The notes below the pieces were generated by a model. It was not told the DNA's origin. It worked only from the letters and a program-made list of their open reading frames with translations, and did not search any database. Shown here in pieces: positions 34,108 through 46,783 of a stretch of DNA of 64,000 nucleotides. Source of the DNA: Hevea brasiliensis (lineage: Eukaryota; Streptophyta; Magnoliopsida; Malpighiales; Euphorbiaceae); assembly GCF_030052815.1 (NCBI RefSeq), contig NC_079510.1, forward strand, positions 31,077,823 through 31,141,822, in the 5' to 3' direction. The translations under genes and the position numbers were made by a program. How positions within the stretch are numbered: the first letter of the stretch is position 1; each line of letters begins with the position of its first letter.

Positions 34108-35527
34108 TGTAACACCCCTATATTTGGTAGTGCGTTCTACTATTCCGGTGACTAGTGTCTGTCCGGACAGCTAGAATGCCCAAAATTACACTTAAATATT
34201 AGTGAGGAGACATAAAATAATGAGATACAATAAAGGAAAATACAAGAAAAACAAAGAAAAAATAAGAGCAATGAAATGTGACTAAGTTAAACGAGCCAAA
34301 AACCGTAGTGATGGGTGACCGTGCTAGGAATTTACGGCGATGATCGTTGACTAGCCCTGGACTGTGAATAACCCTGGAAAATATTTTTTGGACCTAAATA
34401 AACATCTATTGAGGTATAAATGACATTAGAAATGTCAAAGAAAAATTAATAAATTAGTACAAAAAAAATGAAAAATCAAGAAACAAATAAAAATCGGTGT
34501 TATCGAAAAATCGGGAATACAAACCGAATAGGGGCATTTTGGTCAATTGACACCTCGAGTTGACTTTTGTCCTAAATGTCCATGAAAAATAAGTAGTATT
34601 AAAATTTGAAAATGTCATCAAAATAAGAAATTTTATACTTAATTTAATTAAAAGAAATTATGGGGACATAAGTGAAATAACCATAAGTTTAATTATTCTA
34701 ATATTAACCTAAAGTGAGTGGCATAAATTATATTCATAAACTTTAATTAGTGGAGCATTATGGACATATAAAAGACCTAAGTGGACAGATTTTATGAGGA
34801 AACAATTCATTTTCTTCATTCCAAGCTCCCATGGCCGAAATGAACATCTTAAAATTCTCTATGGCCAATTCTTGCATGAGCTTCATTCCTCCATCATTAA
34901 GCCACAATTTCTTCTAAGTTTCTTTATTAAAGTTGGAGTACACACCTTGGGCAACATTTTGGGAGCAAAAAGGGAGAGATTTGAAGAGGTTTGACAAGTT
35001 TCACTTGAGGTATATGTCCAATTTTCTTTCATTTCTTTGTTAAAGTTTGTGTTAGTGTTGAGATAAGAAATTTGATGAAGAAATTTTAAGGAATTGATGA
35101 GTTATTAAACTATTCAATTTTAGGCAGCCATAGAAGTGGAAGGTATTGAGTTATTCTTATATAAATTTCATGGGAATTAAGATTGATTAAACTAATTTGA
35201 AGAGTTTGTGAATTAATATCATGTATATATGTGAGTAAACATGTGAATTGGAGATTTGCATGAAGTAGTGAAGGCCTTGGCAAATTGCAAATTTTCGGCA
35301 GCCTTGAATTCCATGGAAGAATGTAAATTTCAAGAATGTAAATATTAATTTAATGTGTTGATACATTAGTGAAAGTATATGGTAAAAATTGTTACTTGAA
35401 TTCTTATGTATTAGTTAGTTATTTTATATATATTAGGTTGGTTTTGACTTGTTGACTTGAGGTTGTATAATGTACATTAAGGACTTGTATAAACTGCCCA
35501 AATTGACACAATTGTGATGTGATGAAT

Positions 35528-38500
35528 TGTAACACCCTCCCCGTAGAAACTCCGTACATTCTACTGTTCCGGTGACTGGTGTCGGTCCGGACAACTAGAA
35601 CTTCTGGAAAAATATTTAAACTAAAGTGAGGAACCATAATTACCTCAAATATTAATGAGAAAAATTTAGTAAAAATTTTAGAAATAAAATACAGTTAAGT
35701 CAAATGAGCCGGTGCCCAAGCGATGGGTAACCAGAGGTAAGTTGCGGTTCTCGCAACGAGGAGCCCTAGACCCGGGAAAAAATTCATAAAATAATTTTTG
35801 GGACTCCAGAGAAGGGTCATTGAGGTTCCTATGGCATTAGAATGCCAAGAAAATATTTAGAAAAATTTTTCAATCAGTACAGATAATTTTGACCCGTTAA
35901 GCCAAACGGAGGGCATTTTGGTCATTTCGCCTTCAGAGGTGATTTTTGGCCGACTTGTCCAGTTGAGTAAATAATTATTATGACATAAAATATGAATTAA
36001 TATTGATGAAAAACTAATTCAAAGTTAGTAGAAAAGAAAAGAAAAGAAAAATCAATAAAATGCAAATAATGACATCATGCACATTTAAAGATGATGAAAT
36101 TAAAAATCCTTAACCAATTAGAGTTAGACAAATGCATTTAAAAAGGATAAAAGAAATTGAAAGAGACCAAAATTTGGTCATCTTCTTCCATTTATCCCAA
36201 GTTGGCCGAATCTCTCTCTACTCTCTCTTCCTCATTTTTTCTTCTTCTCCCAAGCTTAAATTTCCCACAATTCTCACCATAAAAACCCTAGCTCCCAACA
36301 TTAAAAGTTGATTTTAGACCTTGATCAAGTGTTTAGTAGCAAAAAAAAAAAGAGGAGAAGTGAAGGTTTAACAAGTTGGGAATTTTATCAAATAAGGTTA
36401 GTGCATATTAACTTCCTAATCTTGTTTACTTATTGAAATTTAGTTTGAATATGAATAAATAATTAAGAAATTGAAGAAAATCATGTGTGAAATTGAGAAG
36501 CAAATTTTGGCCAGCACTTATAGGATGAGGAATTGATGAGTTTTATTGGGCTAAAATCTAAATACAAGCTTAGATAATGACATATGAATGATTGATGACC
36601 TTAATTGGGATGTGTTGCATGATTCATGGATTGGAAGCTAGGGTTTTAGAAGTAAAAATTGACTTGGCTTATCAAACTATTTAAGAACACTCTAATGGTC
36701 AATAAGTGACCATTTGAGGAGATTTGACCATAATATGGACTGAAAAATAGCATGGTTTAGTGAATGACTATGCTGCTAGGGACAGCAATGGATGAAATTT
36801 CAGTCAATTACACAGCCATAACTTTGGCTGTGTTAGTCCAATTGGTGTTTGGCCAATTGGACATGAAACTAGGCTTATAATGGCACATTTTTTCTGAAGA
36901 AACCATGCCCAAAAGACCAAAGCAAGAGGACTAAAAGTTGGCCCCAATCCGGATACCACAAAGCGACCCCTGAGAATGACCAAATGAGCGAATGAACATG
37001 AATCGTTCATTTGGCCATAACTCACTGTAGAAATGGTCAATTGACCTGAAATTTTTACAGCAACAAGATATGATATAGACAAACAACTTTCATGAAGAAC
37101 ATTACCCCAAATTATGCCATTAACCCATTCAAATTATTGGGCAAAGTTAAGTTATCAAACCTGCAACTCTGCAGATTTTCACTTGAGCAGTAATGTTTGG
37201 ATGGCTATAACTCTCTCTAGAAAACTCGGATTTAGGCGATTCTTGAACCGATGGAAACCTAAGGCATGGTAGAACATTTCATATGAAGAAAGTTAGACCA
37301 AATTATGAACTTATCTTGGTCAAATTATTGACCAAAATTGGACCAAAATCTGCCAAAACCCAAAATTTCAGCAGGAACAGTACACGTGAATAGTAAACTT
37401 ATTTTGGCCATAACTTGAGCTACAAAACTCCAAATGGAGTGATTTAAAAAAATAAATTCAACTAGACAAAATAAGGAACATTTTCTATGAAGGAAGTTTT
37501 ATCAAATTCCAACAGTAAATCGACCAATGAAACAGTACAACTTCGGAGCACCAAAACCGAAAATTGGCAATTTTGCCAAAATGACCTAAGCTTTGAGAAA
37601 GTGACCAAAACCAATAAGTTTTAAATGAAAAATGTAGTATGTTTGAAGTGCCAAAGTCAATGTACATATTTTCTATGCAAAAGTCAACATTTTAGTTGAC
37701 TAATGAAGTAAATAGTAACATGAAAACTTGAAATAAGCTTGGAAATGGATTTGGTAATTGATTCCAACAAGTTTTAAATGCAAAATGTGGTACATCGGGA
37801 GTGTTAAAACCAATACACCTATTTTCTATGCAAAAGTCAACTTTTAGTTGACTAATGAAATGAATAGTGACATGAAAACTTGAAATTCAAAAATTGTGAA
37901 ACTTAAAAGTGCAAAATGCCCTAGTAGGCCTAGTGTGATTGGTTTGGATAGTTTGGCATGCCAATAGGGTATTGTTTTAGCAGTACTGCGAAAGGCTTTA
38001 TGCCTGTGTTCATGGCTTTATGCCCGTATTCATGGCTTTTATGCCCGTATTCATGGCTTTTATGCCCGATTATGTGATATCATGGCTTTTTAGCCATCTT
38101 GATCATACATGGTTGACGTTCTGCGTCCCATGGTATGACGGCCCGAGGCACCGCGGTGTCCAGTGCCAACGACCCATTATCCAGTCCAGTCGTCCAGTAT
38201 AGGTTACTTGGGCATGGAAAAGTATAACTGTAATTGAACTGATTGTTAAAGAAAATACGAAAATTAAATATCAGGAATGATTACGATAGAATACAAAGAA
38301 ACTCAAGATCATGAAGAAAATAATTAACAAAATGCATGAAGAAGTTAATATCATAAAACGTAATTAGCCCTCGACTAAACATTAAGTTGGAAATTATTCA
38401 GTTCTTATGAACACAATGGCTAAGAAATTATGATTTTTATTTGCATATTATTTCTTTCTATATTATTATTTGCACCACTAAGCTTTATGCTTAGCGCGTC

Positions 38501-39104
38501 GCTTTTGCAACGCGTAGGTACTGAAGATTGGACAGAGGGCCCAGTAGACCACAGATTCGGTAAGGCAGTTCACAGTTCTGCATAGTGTCTGTGTCACCTC
38601 ACTGTCTGCAGTGCATTGGTAGGACGCTAGATGTCATTTTGGTATTTTGTAATTGATTTTATTTTCTCATATGTATTTGAAACTTATGTAATGTATTTTG
38701 ATATTCATGTAAATAATGAAAAGTGTGGTTGTAAATGGAAAAGTGAATGTTTATCTATGATTTATGCATGGTATCATATGAGATGGATGAATGAGAACTG
38801 AGACTGAACATTGTTGAGAATTTGATAAATGGAGTTGAGATGATGGAAAATGAATATAGGAAGTGTTTTTCACAGGTTCCGAAGAACTGTTTTCTCCATT
38901 TTAGCCGGTACTCCGCCGGATTTTCTATAAAATTTTCGGAACCTCAAATAAATAGTAATTTCGATAAATGGCTTAAAATGAATTATATTTCACAAGTTAT
39001 ATTCAAAACTATGATAAAAATGAATTAAGATAAAATAGAGTGCTCCGGCACACTGAGTGGCATAACTTGCTCGGCTACACTGTAGTCGGGTAAGGGGTGT
39101 CACA
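35528..39104 (+). mobile_element. Element D: solo LTR of a related Ty3/gypsy family
   Basis: It starts TGTAACACCCTCCCC and ends GGGGTGTCACA, 3577 bp, with no internal region. It is flanked by TGAAT at 35523-35527 and 39105-39109. LTR C1 shows the empty site at about 27040-27045 (GATGTGATGAATAG). D shares the CTGTTCCGGTGACTGG motif with B and C but is clearly diverged. A solo LTR results from recombination between the two LTRs of a full element. Confidence 0.92.
37993..38070 (+). repeat. Short tandem repeat inside D, about 20-21 bp period, 4 copies
   Basis: The unit is CATGGCTTTATGCCCGTATT with small length changes. It is followed by a less AT-rich patch to about 38210. Confidence 0.8.
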
Positions 39105-41273
39105 TGAATGGTTGTGGCATGATTCAAATGTAGAATTAAGTTTGGGAAGTGAAGTTATAGCTAGTTGAATGTGTGATTGGTTGGTGCTTCAGAAATGTGT
39201 TAAGGGCAGTATGTATTTTAAGCTATAAATGGAAATGTGTGACTCCAATTGGTATGAGGCCAATTGGAGGTGAAACTAGGCACGAAATGTGCTAACTTTC
39301 ATGTTGAAAGCTTACCATAATTCTATTCGAAAGTGACACTAAAACTGACCTAATCCAGAATTGCAAACTTGGTAACCCAGGAATTGACCTTTTGAATAGC
39401 AGTCAGTCTTTTGGCCATAACTTACTTAAAACAGGTCCAAATGACCTGGAATTTATATGGTTGGAAAGCTTAGACATAGAGTTACAATTTTGGTTAAGAC
39501 ACCAAACCCAGAAATTACCATAAGTAAGTCAAAATACTTGCACAAGTTTGGGTATAAAACCTGCCAGAATTGAAAATGACCCAAGTTCTCAATAAAAAGG
39601 CAATTTGACCAGCAATAGTAAAATGACCATAACTTGGTCTAGTAAACTCCAAATGACCTAAGATTTGTGTCAAAAGTTCAATAATACATAGACCTACAAA
39701 TTTGTAATTCTGACCAGAATCCAGAAACTGAGAGAACTAGGTCATCCGGCTAGGTCAAAACAACATACCAAAATCCGATAAATTGCAATAAAATGCAATA
39801 TACTTGAAAATGAAATTGGTAATATATACCAATACTAAAGGACTATAAAATGTAACATATTGGTAATATTAAAATTAATTCACTTAGAGTGCATCAAAGG
39901 TCAACATTATAGGTTGACTAATGTAAGCAATAGTATTAATAAAATTTAATGATTGAACCTTATTATTAAAAACAATTTAAATGAGTACTGAAACACTTTA
40001 AATTGTGTGTTTCAGTTAGCAAAGACTCAGGGAAGAGGAAAGAACCATTGAGTCAAGGCCAAGAGGCTACTCATCAGAGGTTTGTGCAAAACAGTTTTTT
40101 TTTTTGAATTTTCAATTGAAATAAATTATGACAATTTGTATGTTATTGCTTAAATTATGAAAAATTTATTTGAATGAAATTTGATGGATACTTATTGCTT
40201 GAAAAATATTGCAAATAGTTTGAAACCACAACTATCATGTATATTTGATTAAATTCCTCGCTAGCTTGTCTAGTGGGACGAATTGGCTTTGAATTCTCTC
40301 TCTGGCTGAAGTGTTGAGGTGTGTGCCAGTTGAGGATGAATAGGATGAGTACTCATATAATTGCTAGCTAGCTATGTTATTCCTCATTAGCCATTGGCTT
40401 TTAGGATGAATTGGACTTTGGAAACATGATTAAGCTGTGTGTGTGATTTATTGGTATTTATTGAGATATTGTGACATGGAGTTTAATTTTTTATGACATT
40501 CTCTGTCTTTTGAATTTAACTATGATTTTAAGTATCCACAGTTGATATGATTTATGGTTTATGGTTTTAAATTGCATTTTCTTAATGTTGTGCACCATTG
40601 AGACATTGGCTCAGTGATAGCTTTTTCATTGCTGTCATAGGTAGACAGACAGATAAAGCAGCAGAGTAGGCTGCTTATACTACACTTTTGAGATTTTGCC
40701 GGGTATATTAAGTATACCACCTCCTTGTAATTTTTATTATAATGTATGTGAACTGTATGTATATGTTGTACTTGGTCTTGAGCAGTTGTAAACTAAAGTT
40801 GTAAATTATTTTGGCCTATAAAAATGTTGTATTATACTTCTCTTATCTCAGCTTTAGAACTACTTAGTCATTTTGCATTCTATTTTTGGAACTACTGAAA
40901 ATGAGGTTGAATTGAGTTTATCAAATGCTGAGAAAATTGATTTGTGTTGAGCCATTTTGGAGTTTGAGAATGGAACAAATATATTAGAAGTGCTTTTTAC
41001 AGGTTTATGAAGAACTGTTTTGCTCCAAATACAGACGGCACTCTGCAGAAATTTTTACAGAAATTATTGATACTTTAGATGTGTTATTTAGTTTCACTTC
41101 AGTTAAAAAAAAATTAAACACCTGTCAAAAGTGCTAACCACTGTAAAAAGAAATAAGAAAATGTTTAAAATCCCTTGTAGTGTATTTAATGGATTATCAG
41201 TAGACGAAGTTTGTTAATTTATTAGGTATACTACGGGATCATGTTATGCCTTACGAAAAGGTAAGGTATGACA

Positions 41274-44038
41274 CCAAGCTTTTAAATCACCCAACTAAAC
41301 CCTAATTTCCTCAAAATTAACTCATAAAACCTTGTTTTCTTCCCTTAAGGAAGTGATTTAGCAAGAAAAAAAGGAGAAAAGAGGAGAAGAATTGAAGATT
41401 GAACTTCAAAGTTTAAGGTTAGCAATTGAATTGAAAATTTTAGTTTATTTCTTGTATTCTTGGTGCATTTCACTTAGATTTTAACTTAAAAATCAAAACA
41501 AAATAATTGTTGGGGGACTAAAGGGAATTTTGGCCAGCCTTAGATAGGGTTTGAATTGCATGAGATTGGTACAATTGAATGATTATTTGAGGTGAATTAG
41601 GTATATAGACATTAGATGTGCACTTTAATTGCATTGAATTACACAAACGTGTAATTAGGGTTCTTGGCATCTTGAAAAATTTGGAAAAATTTGTGGAATT
41701 AGCCAATTGATGTAATTGACCTTATTTGAGTTGAGAAATGGTCATTTGAGACCATTTGTGGTGTGTGTAAATTGATAGAACTAAGTTACAATTCAGATTG
41801 GTTAGTGTATAGATTCTAGTAGCTTGACCTAAGTCCTTTTCAGGGATCAAACTTAAAATTTACCAACTCAATTAGTGTAAGGTCAATTGGGAATGAAACT
41901 AGACACAAAATGGACCATTTTTTATTTAGGAATCATGCCCAGAAAATGACCATAACTTAGTGAACAATTAGGTCAAACGCGGGTGTAGTGCATTGCTACT
42001 GTACCAAAATAACCAAATATTGTTCATTTGGCCATAACTTGGGCTAGACAGGTCCAAATGACCTGATTTTTGTGTCATTGGAAAGATATGATAGAGCACT
42101 ACAACTTTCATGAAGAACACCAACCCAAATTCTGCCCATAACCCAGTCGTTTTACCACCCAAATTAGTGATTCAAAACTGTCAGAACCAAATTAGGTGCC
42201 CAGAAATTCTGAGTAGACAAATCCGGACAGCCCTGTTCAAATGGCCATAACTTGGGCTACAAAACTCCAAATGGAGTGATTCAAAAAGGGAAATAAATTT
42301 AAGACAATAAGAAACAAGTTTTATGGTGAACACTTTGCCAAATTCTAACAGCAACATCACCAATAGAATAATACAAAACAGGACACCAAATCTAGAAAAT
42401 TTGAAATTTTGCCTAGGAAACCTAAAAATCTAAGGAGCAAATAAAACCAACAAAATTGATAACTAAAATGTGGTATGCGGGTGAAAGTGAAATTCTCATA
42501 CCTATTAAGCATAAGAAAGTCAATAATTTGACTTGAATAATATCATGAATAGTAACCCCAAAAGGCAAAATTTTAAGAACGTTAATTTAAGCATATTAGG
42601 ACTCGAAATAAGTAATTGTGAAATTCTTTAATGGATTTATGATAAATTGTGATACTGAAATACTATAAAATTGTGTGTTTCAATTGAAAAGAATACCAGA
42701 AAAGAATCCAAGACATCAAGTCAAGGCCTAGAGGTGACTCGCACGAGGTTTGTTGACAACATAAAATGTTCTTTAAATTTCTTTTGCTAAGTGCATGAAA
42801 TGAATTGTGATTTACTTATATTGCAAAATGGTGAGTGAAATGTACATTATGCTTTTAATCTAAATTGTTGGAAATTTAATGATCTGTGTTTTAATTGTCA
42901 GTAAATGTTGGGTAAATGATTAAGATAGTTTTGAAACCACAATGTTATGACCATATATTTGAATGTCTCACTAGAATGACTACTGGGAGGAATTAGTTTT
43001 GAATTTTGATTCCCTCTCTGGCTGAAGTGTTGAGGTGTGTGCTAGTAGAGGAAGAAATTGAATGGGTACCCATAGATTGAGCTAGCTAGCCTTGAGATTC
43101 CTCATAAGCCTCTGGCTATTGAGATGAACATTGTTCTGATGGCATGATATAACTGTGTGTTTTTATGAAATCTGTTTTGAGACTTTCGAAATGAGACTGT
43201 TTGACTAAAATTGTAAATTATATTTTGTATCTGTTTTTTATTTTCAGTACAATATTTGAATAAATGTGATTTGATTTATGCATAAATTGTATTTTAGTAT
43301 GTTGTGCACCACTGAGTCATAGTACTCAGCGATGGCTGTTTATTGCTGTCGCAAGTAGGGAGTCTAGTAGAGCAGCTGAGTGAGCTGCTAAGGAGTATTG
43401 GGCTACACCATTGAGATTTTGTCGGGTATAATTTTATACCCTAATTGCATATATTTCTTTTGATGTATGTAACTGTATGTACATGTGTAAATTGGTCTTG
43501 AGCAGTTTGTACAGATTTTATAATAATATCATTTTGGATTTTCTGATGTAAATTTTGGACTGATGAATGTGAATAAATTTTTCTTTAATGCAATGTGTAT
43601 GAAATTAAGTATTACTAATTTTGGAAAGTATGGAATTGAAATTTTGAATTGTGAACTATTTATTTGCATTGTGGAGTTTGGGGAAAATTTGTGTTGATTT
43701 GAGTTAAATTGGTGGTTGAATTTGGTTGAAGTGCCATTATTGGAAGTGTTTTCTACAAGTACAATATTTTGGTTTTCTCGAATACAGCCGGCACTTTGCC
43801 AAAATTTTCTAAAAATTTGTGGAAAAAAAATAAAAATAGATAAAAATTTTAACTATTTTTTAAACTTCAATTAAATGTTTTTAATACATGCTAGAAAAGC
43901 TCACCACTTTTAAAAAGTAAGAAAATTGTTTTAAAATTCCTTGTAGTGTATTTAATGGGTTATCGGTAGATGGAGTCGGTAATTCATTAGATATACTACA
44001 AGATCATGTTATATCTTACAGAGAGGTAAGGTGTGACA
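41274..44038 (+). repeat. Right part of LTR B
   Basis: It starts CCAAGCTTTTAAATC, which corresponds to the CCAAGCTCCC site of LTR C (26339), and ends TAAGGTGTGACA at 44038 next to GATTA. Together with 24772-25215 it makes about 3.2 kb of LTR, so B is best read as a solo LTR later split by C. It has no coding region. Confidence 0.75.
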
Positions 44039-44043
44039 GATTA

Positions 44044-45204
44044 GCGCTAGGATACTTTCCAAGTGGTGAAATTTTGTACAAAAGGAGCTCCAATGGCAAG
44101 TTGTTGAGGTGCGTGGATGCAAAAAAAGCAAGGAGGATCCTTTTTGAAACTCATGAGGGGAATTGCGCTGCTCACGCTAATGGGCATATGATGGCCAAGC
44201 AAATCATGAGACGGGGATACTTCTGGATTACTTTAGAAAAAGACTGCATTGAGTACTTTCGGAAATGTCATAAATGTCAAATTTATGCTGATCCGATAAA
44301 TGTCCCGCTTCATCAGCTTTTTAATCTTGTCTCACCTTGGCCTTTTGTAATGTGGAGCATCGACGTAATCGGTCCTATTAATCCCAAAGCATCCAATGGG
44401 CACAGGTTCATCTTGGTAGCTATTGACTACTTTTCCAAATTGGTTGAGGCAACGTCATATGCTCATATCACACAAAATATATTCTTCAAATTTTTCAAGA
44501 ATAATGTTATCTGCCGATATGGCCTTCCTAGTGAGATTGTCACCGATAATGCTAAGAATTTCAATGGCCCGAAGATCCAAAATTTATGTGATCAGTACAA
44601 AATTCAGTATCTCAATTCATCACCATACCGTCCCCAAATGAACGGAGTGGTGGAAGCCGCTAATAAAAATCTTAAGTAAATAATCAGGAAAATGACCATC
44701 ACTTATAAAGATTGGCATGATATGCTTCCCTTCGCCCTTCATGCTTATTGGACCTCTATAAGGACATCGACTGGGGCAACTCCATATTCATTGGTCTACG
44801 GAATGGAAGCTGTTTTACCTATAGAGGTGGAAATTCCCTCCCTGAGAATTCTGAAAGAGTCGGGACTTGACGAGTCAGAATGGATTCAATCGAGGTTAGA
44901 TGAGCTGAATCTAATAGACGAGAAAAGACTAACAGCAGCGTGTCATGGGCAATTATACCAAAGGAGAATGGCTAAAGCATTTAATAAAGACGTTCGCCCG
45001 CGCAAATTCCAATCGGGGGATCTGGTTTTAAAAAAGATCCTCCCAAATCAAAATGATCCCCAGGGCAAATGGTCAACAACTTACGAGGGACCCTATGTGG
45101 TTAAAAAGGTATTTTCTGGCGATGCACTGATCTTGACTCATATGGACGGGGAAGAATTCCCGAGACCCGTGAATGCAGATGCTGTAAAAAGATATTATGC
45201 CTAA
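44044..45204 (+). pseudogene. Integrase of element A (remainder)
   Basis: The frame continues in phase from 24771. The zinc finger has its His residues in ETHEGNCAAHANGH and its Cys pair in CHKC. The core shows SIDVIG (first Asp), IVTDNAKNF (second Asp) and NGVVEAANK (Glu). The C-terminal region (ATPYSLVYGMEAVLPIEVE, FQSGDLVLKK, KWSTTYEGPYVV) follows to the stop at 45202-45204. Only one internal stop is seen, TAA at 44677-44679. All catalytic residues are present, so this is the best preserved part of A. Confidence 0.92.
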
Positions 45205-46089
45205 AAAAAAAAGTAGGAGTGAAAACCCGAAAGGGCATTCCTAGCAAAATGTGTGAAAGAGGGCGAAAACCCGCAAGGGCGCTTTCTGAAAAATGAGTAA
45301 GGGGTGAAAACCCGAAAGGGCATCCTGAAAAAGTGAGCAAAAAAAAAAAAAAAAAGGGATCATCCTCTAGGGGTGAAAACCAGAAAGGGCACTCCTAGGA
45401 CCAGAAAACGGAGAAATAAGGAAAGGGGCCTGAGATTAGAAGAGATAATAAGTCAATACGGCACGAACGTTCCTTGGAAGATTACTCGAAATGGGGCCAG
45501 TTAAGGGAGTTCAAAGTTAGCTAAAAGAATTTTTAAGATCTATTCTTGCACCCTTTTCCTTTGAAATTGTACCTTTATTTTTAAGCCATAATAAAATTGT
45601 TCCTTCACTCTAATTTGTTTTTATATACCTTGATTTATGCGCTATTAATTTTTTAAAACTTTATTATAAGATCAGGATTTGAATATTGGTAACCTCATAT
45701 ACTTTACTATGAGATTTGCAGGGGATAAACGATGGCTGGGCTATTGGTGTAAAAAAAAAAAAATGTAGGAGCGAAAACCTGAAAGGGCACTCCTAGCAAA
45801 ATGTGTGAAAGAGGGCGAAAACTCGCAAGGACACTTTCTGCAAAATGAGTAAGGAGTGAAAAGAAAGTGCATCCTGAAAAAGTGAGTAAAAGGAGGAAAT
45901 TGTAGGCTAAGCCTTAAGACTCGTTCTGACCCTCTCCATTAATCATCTATCTTAGGGACCTTGTTAAGTACACTTTGATTGGAGGAACATCTTGTGTCAT
46001 GTTTGCTTTGTGATCATTAAAGGTACAAACATAACATTTCATACCCTCAACATCTGAGTTGATTTTAATTTTCAGCATTTATTTTTTTT
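45205..46089 (+). other. 3' untranslated region of element A with duplicated GAAAACCCG block
   Basis: A block of about 125 bp occurs at 45213-45338 and again at 45765-45888, with a partial third copy at about 45369-45398. It is built on GTGAAAACCCGAAAGGGCA. Each copy is bordered by a poly-A run (45203-45212, 45340-45355, 45751-45763). Such motifs are usual after integrase in Tat/Ogre elements. No gene is seen. Confidence 0.75.
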
Positions 46090-46672
46090 GTTATCAACCT
46101 CTGGATTCAAGATCTAAGTTGATTTTAATTTTCAGCATTTAATTTCCCGTTATCAACCTCTGGATTCAAGATCCAAGTTGATTTTAATTTTCAGCATTTA
46201 TTTTCCTGTTATCAACCTTTAGATTCAAGATCCAAGTTGATTTTAATTTTCAGCATTTAATTTCCCGTTATTAACCTCTGGATTCAAGATCCAAGTTGAT
46301 TTTAATTTTCAGCATTTATTTTCCCGTTATCAACCTCTGGATTCAAGATCCAAGTTGATTTTAATTTTCAACATTTATTTTCCCGTTATCAACCTCTGGA
46401 TTCAAGATTCAATTTGATTTTAATTTTCAGCATTTATTTCCCGTTATCAACCTCTAGATTCAAGATCCAAGTTGATTTTAATTTTCAGCTTTTAATTTTC
46501 CTGTTATCAACCTATGAATTCAAGATCTAAGTTGATTTTAATTTTCAGCATTAATTTTCCTGTTATCAACTTCGGGATTTAAGATCTAAGTTGATTTTAA
46601 TTTGCATCATTTATTTTCCTGTTATCAACCTCTAGATTCAAGATCCAAGTTGATTTTAATTTTCAGTATTTA
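46090..46672 (+). repeat. 59-bp minisatellite in the 3' UTR of A, 10 copies
   Basis: Units start at 46090, 46149, 46208, 46267, 46326, 46385, 46443, 46503, 46562 and 46621. Each has GTTATCAACCTCTGGATTC, then AAGATCCAAGTTGATTTTAA and TTTTCAGCATTT. A partial unit precedes at about 46045. Tandem repeats in the 3' UTR are known in Ogre elements and can seed satellite DNA. Confidence 0.95.
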
Positions 46673-46770
46673 ACCTTTGGTTCTAATATCCCAGCTGCCC
46701 AAAATATGGTTCTGAATCTCTACATGATTCCTATACAAGAGAATTTCATTCTCTTTAATAGAAATTATGT

Positions 46771-46783
46771 AAAGAGGGGCAGC
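46771..46783 (+). promoter_or_regulatory. Polypurine tract of element A
   Basis: AAAGAGGGGCAGC lies directly before TGTAGACAC of the 3' LTR, the plus-strand priming site. Confidence 0.85.

Larger units (their letters stand above)
25447..41273 (+). mobile_element. Element C: Ty3/gypsy chromovirus, Tekay/Del-type
   Basis: The order is LTR C1, Met-tRNA primer site, gag, protease, RT, RNase H, integrase with chromodomain-like end, polypurine tract, LTR C2 (interrupted by D). Long LTRs of about 3.6 kb and this domain order fit Tekay/Del chromoviruses. The five bases at its margins (AGAAT left, CCAAG right) do not match, and a C pol remnant lies just to the left. So it is not a simple insertion but part of a former LTR-internal-LTR-internal-LTR array, or the product of unequal recombination. 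By eye its LTRs differ by only a few per cent, so C is younger than A. Confidence 0.85.
34108..41273 (+). repeat. LTR C2 (right LTR of C), interrupted by solo LTR D
   Basis: TGTAACACCCC at 34108 to GGTATGACA at 41273. Without D and one TGAAT it is 3584 bp and aligns with C1 throughout. The stretch 34108-35527 and 39105-41273 is non-coding. Confidence 0.9.
24772..44038 (+). mobile_element. Nested block B+C+D inserted in pol of element A
   Basis: GATTA at 24767-24771 and 44039-44043 flanks a block that starts TGGAACACCCC and ends GGTGTGACA. These are the ends of Tekay/Del-type LTRs (usual start TGTAACACCCC, first bases mutated here). Only B's own LTR pieces lie at the two margins. The middle is element C with D inside it. 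Confidence 0.9.

Noticed and set aside
25447..41273. C as a simple complete insertion with its own target duplication
   Set aside because: The flanking five bases do not match and a C pol remnant lies to its left, so a rearranged array fits better.
46090..46672. Regular repeats as a CRISPR array
   Set aside because: The units are contiguous with no unique spacers, and the context is a plant retrotransposon 3' UTR.
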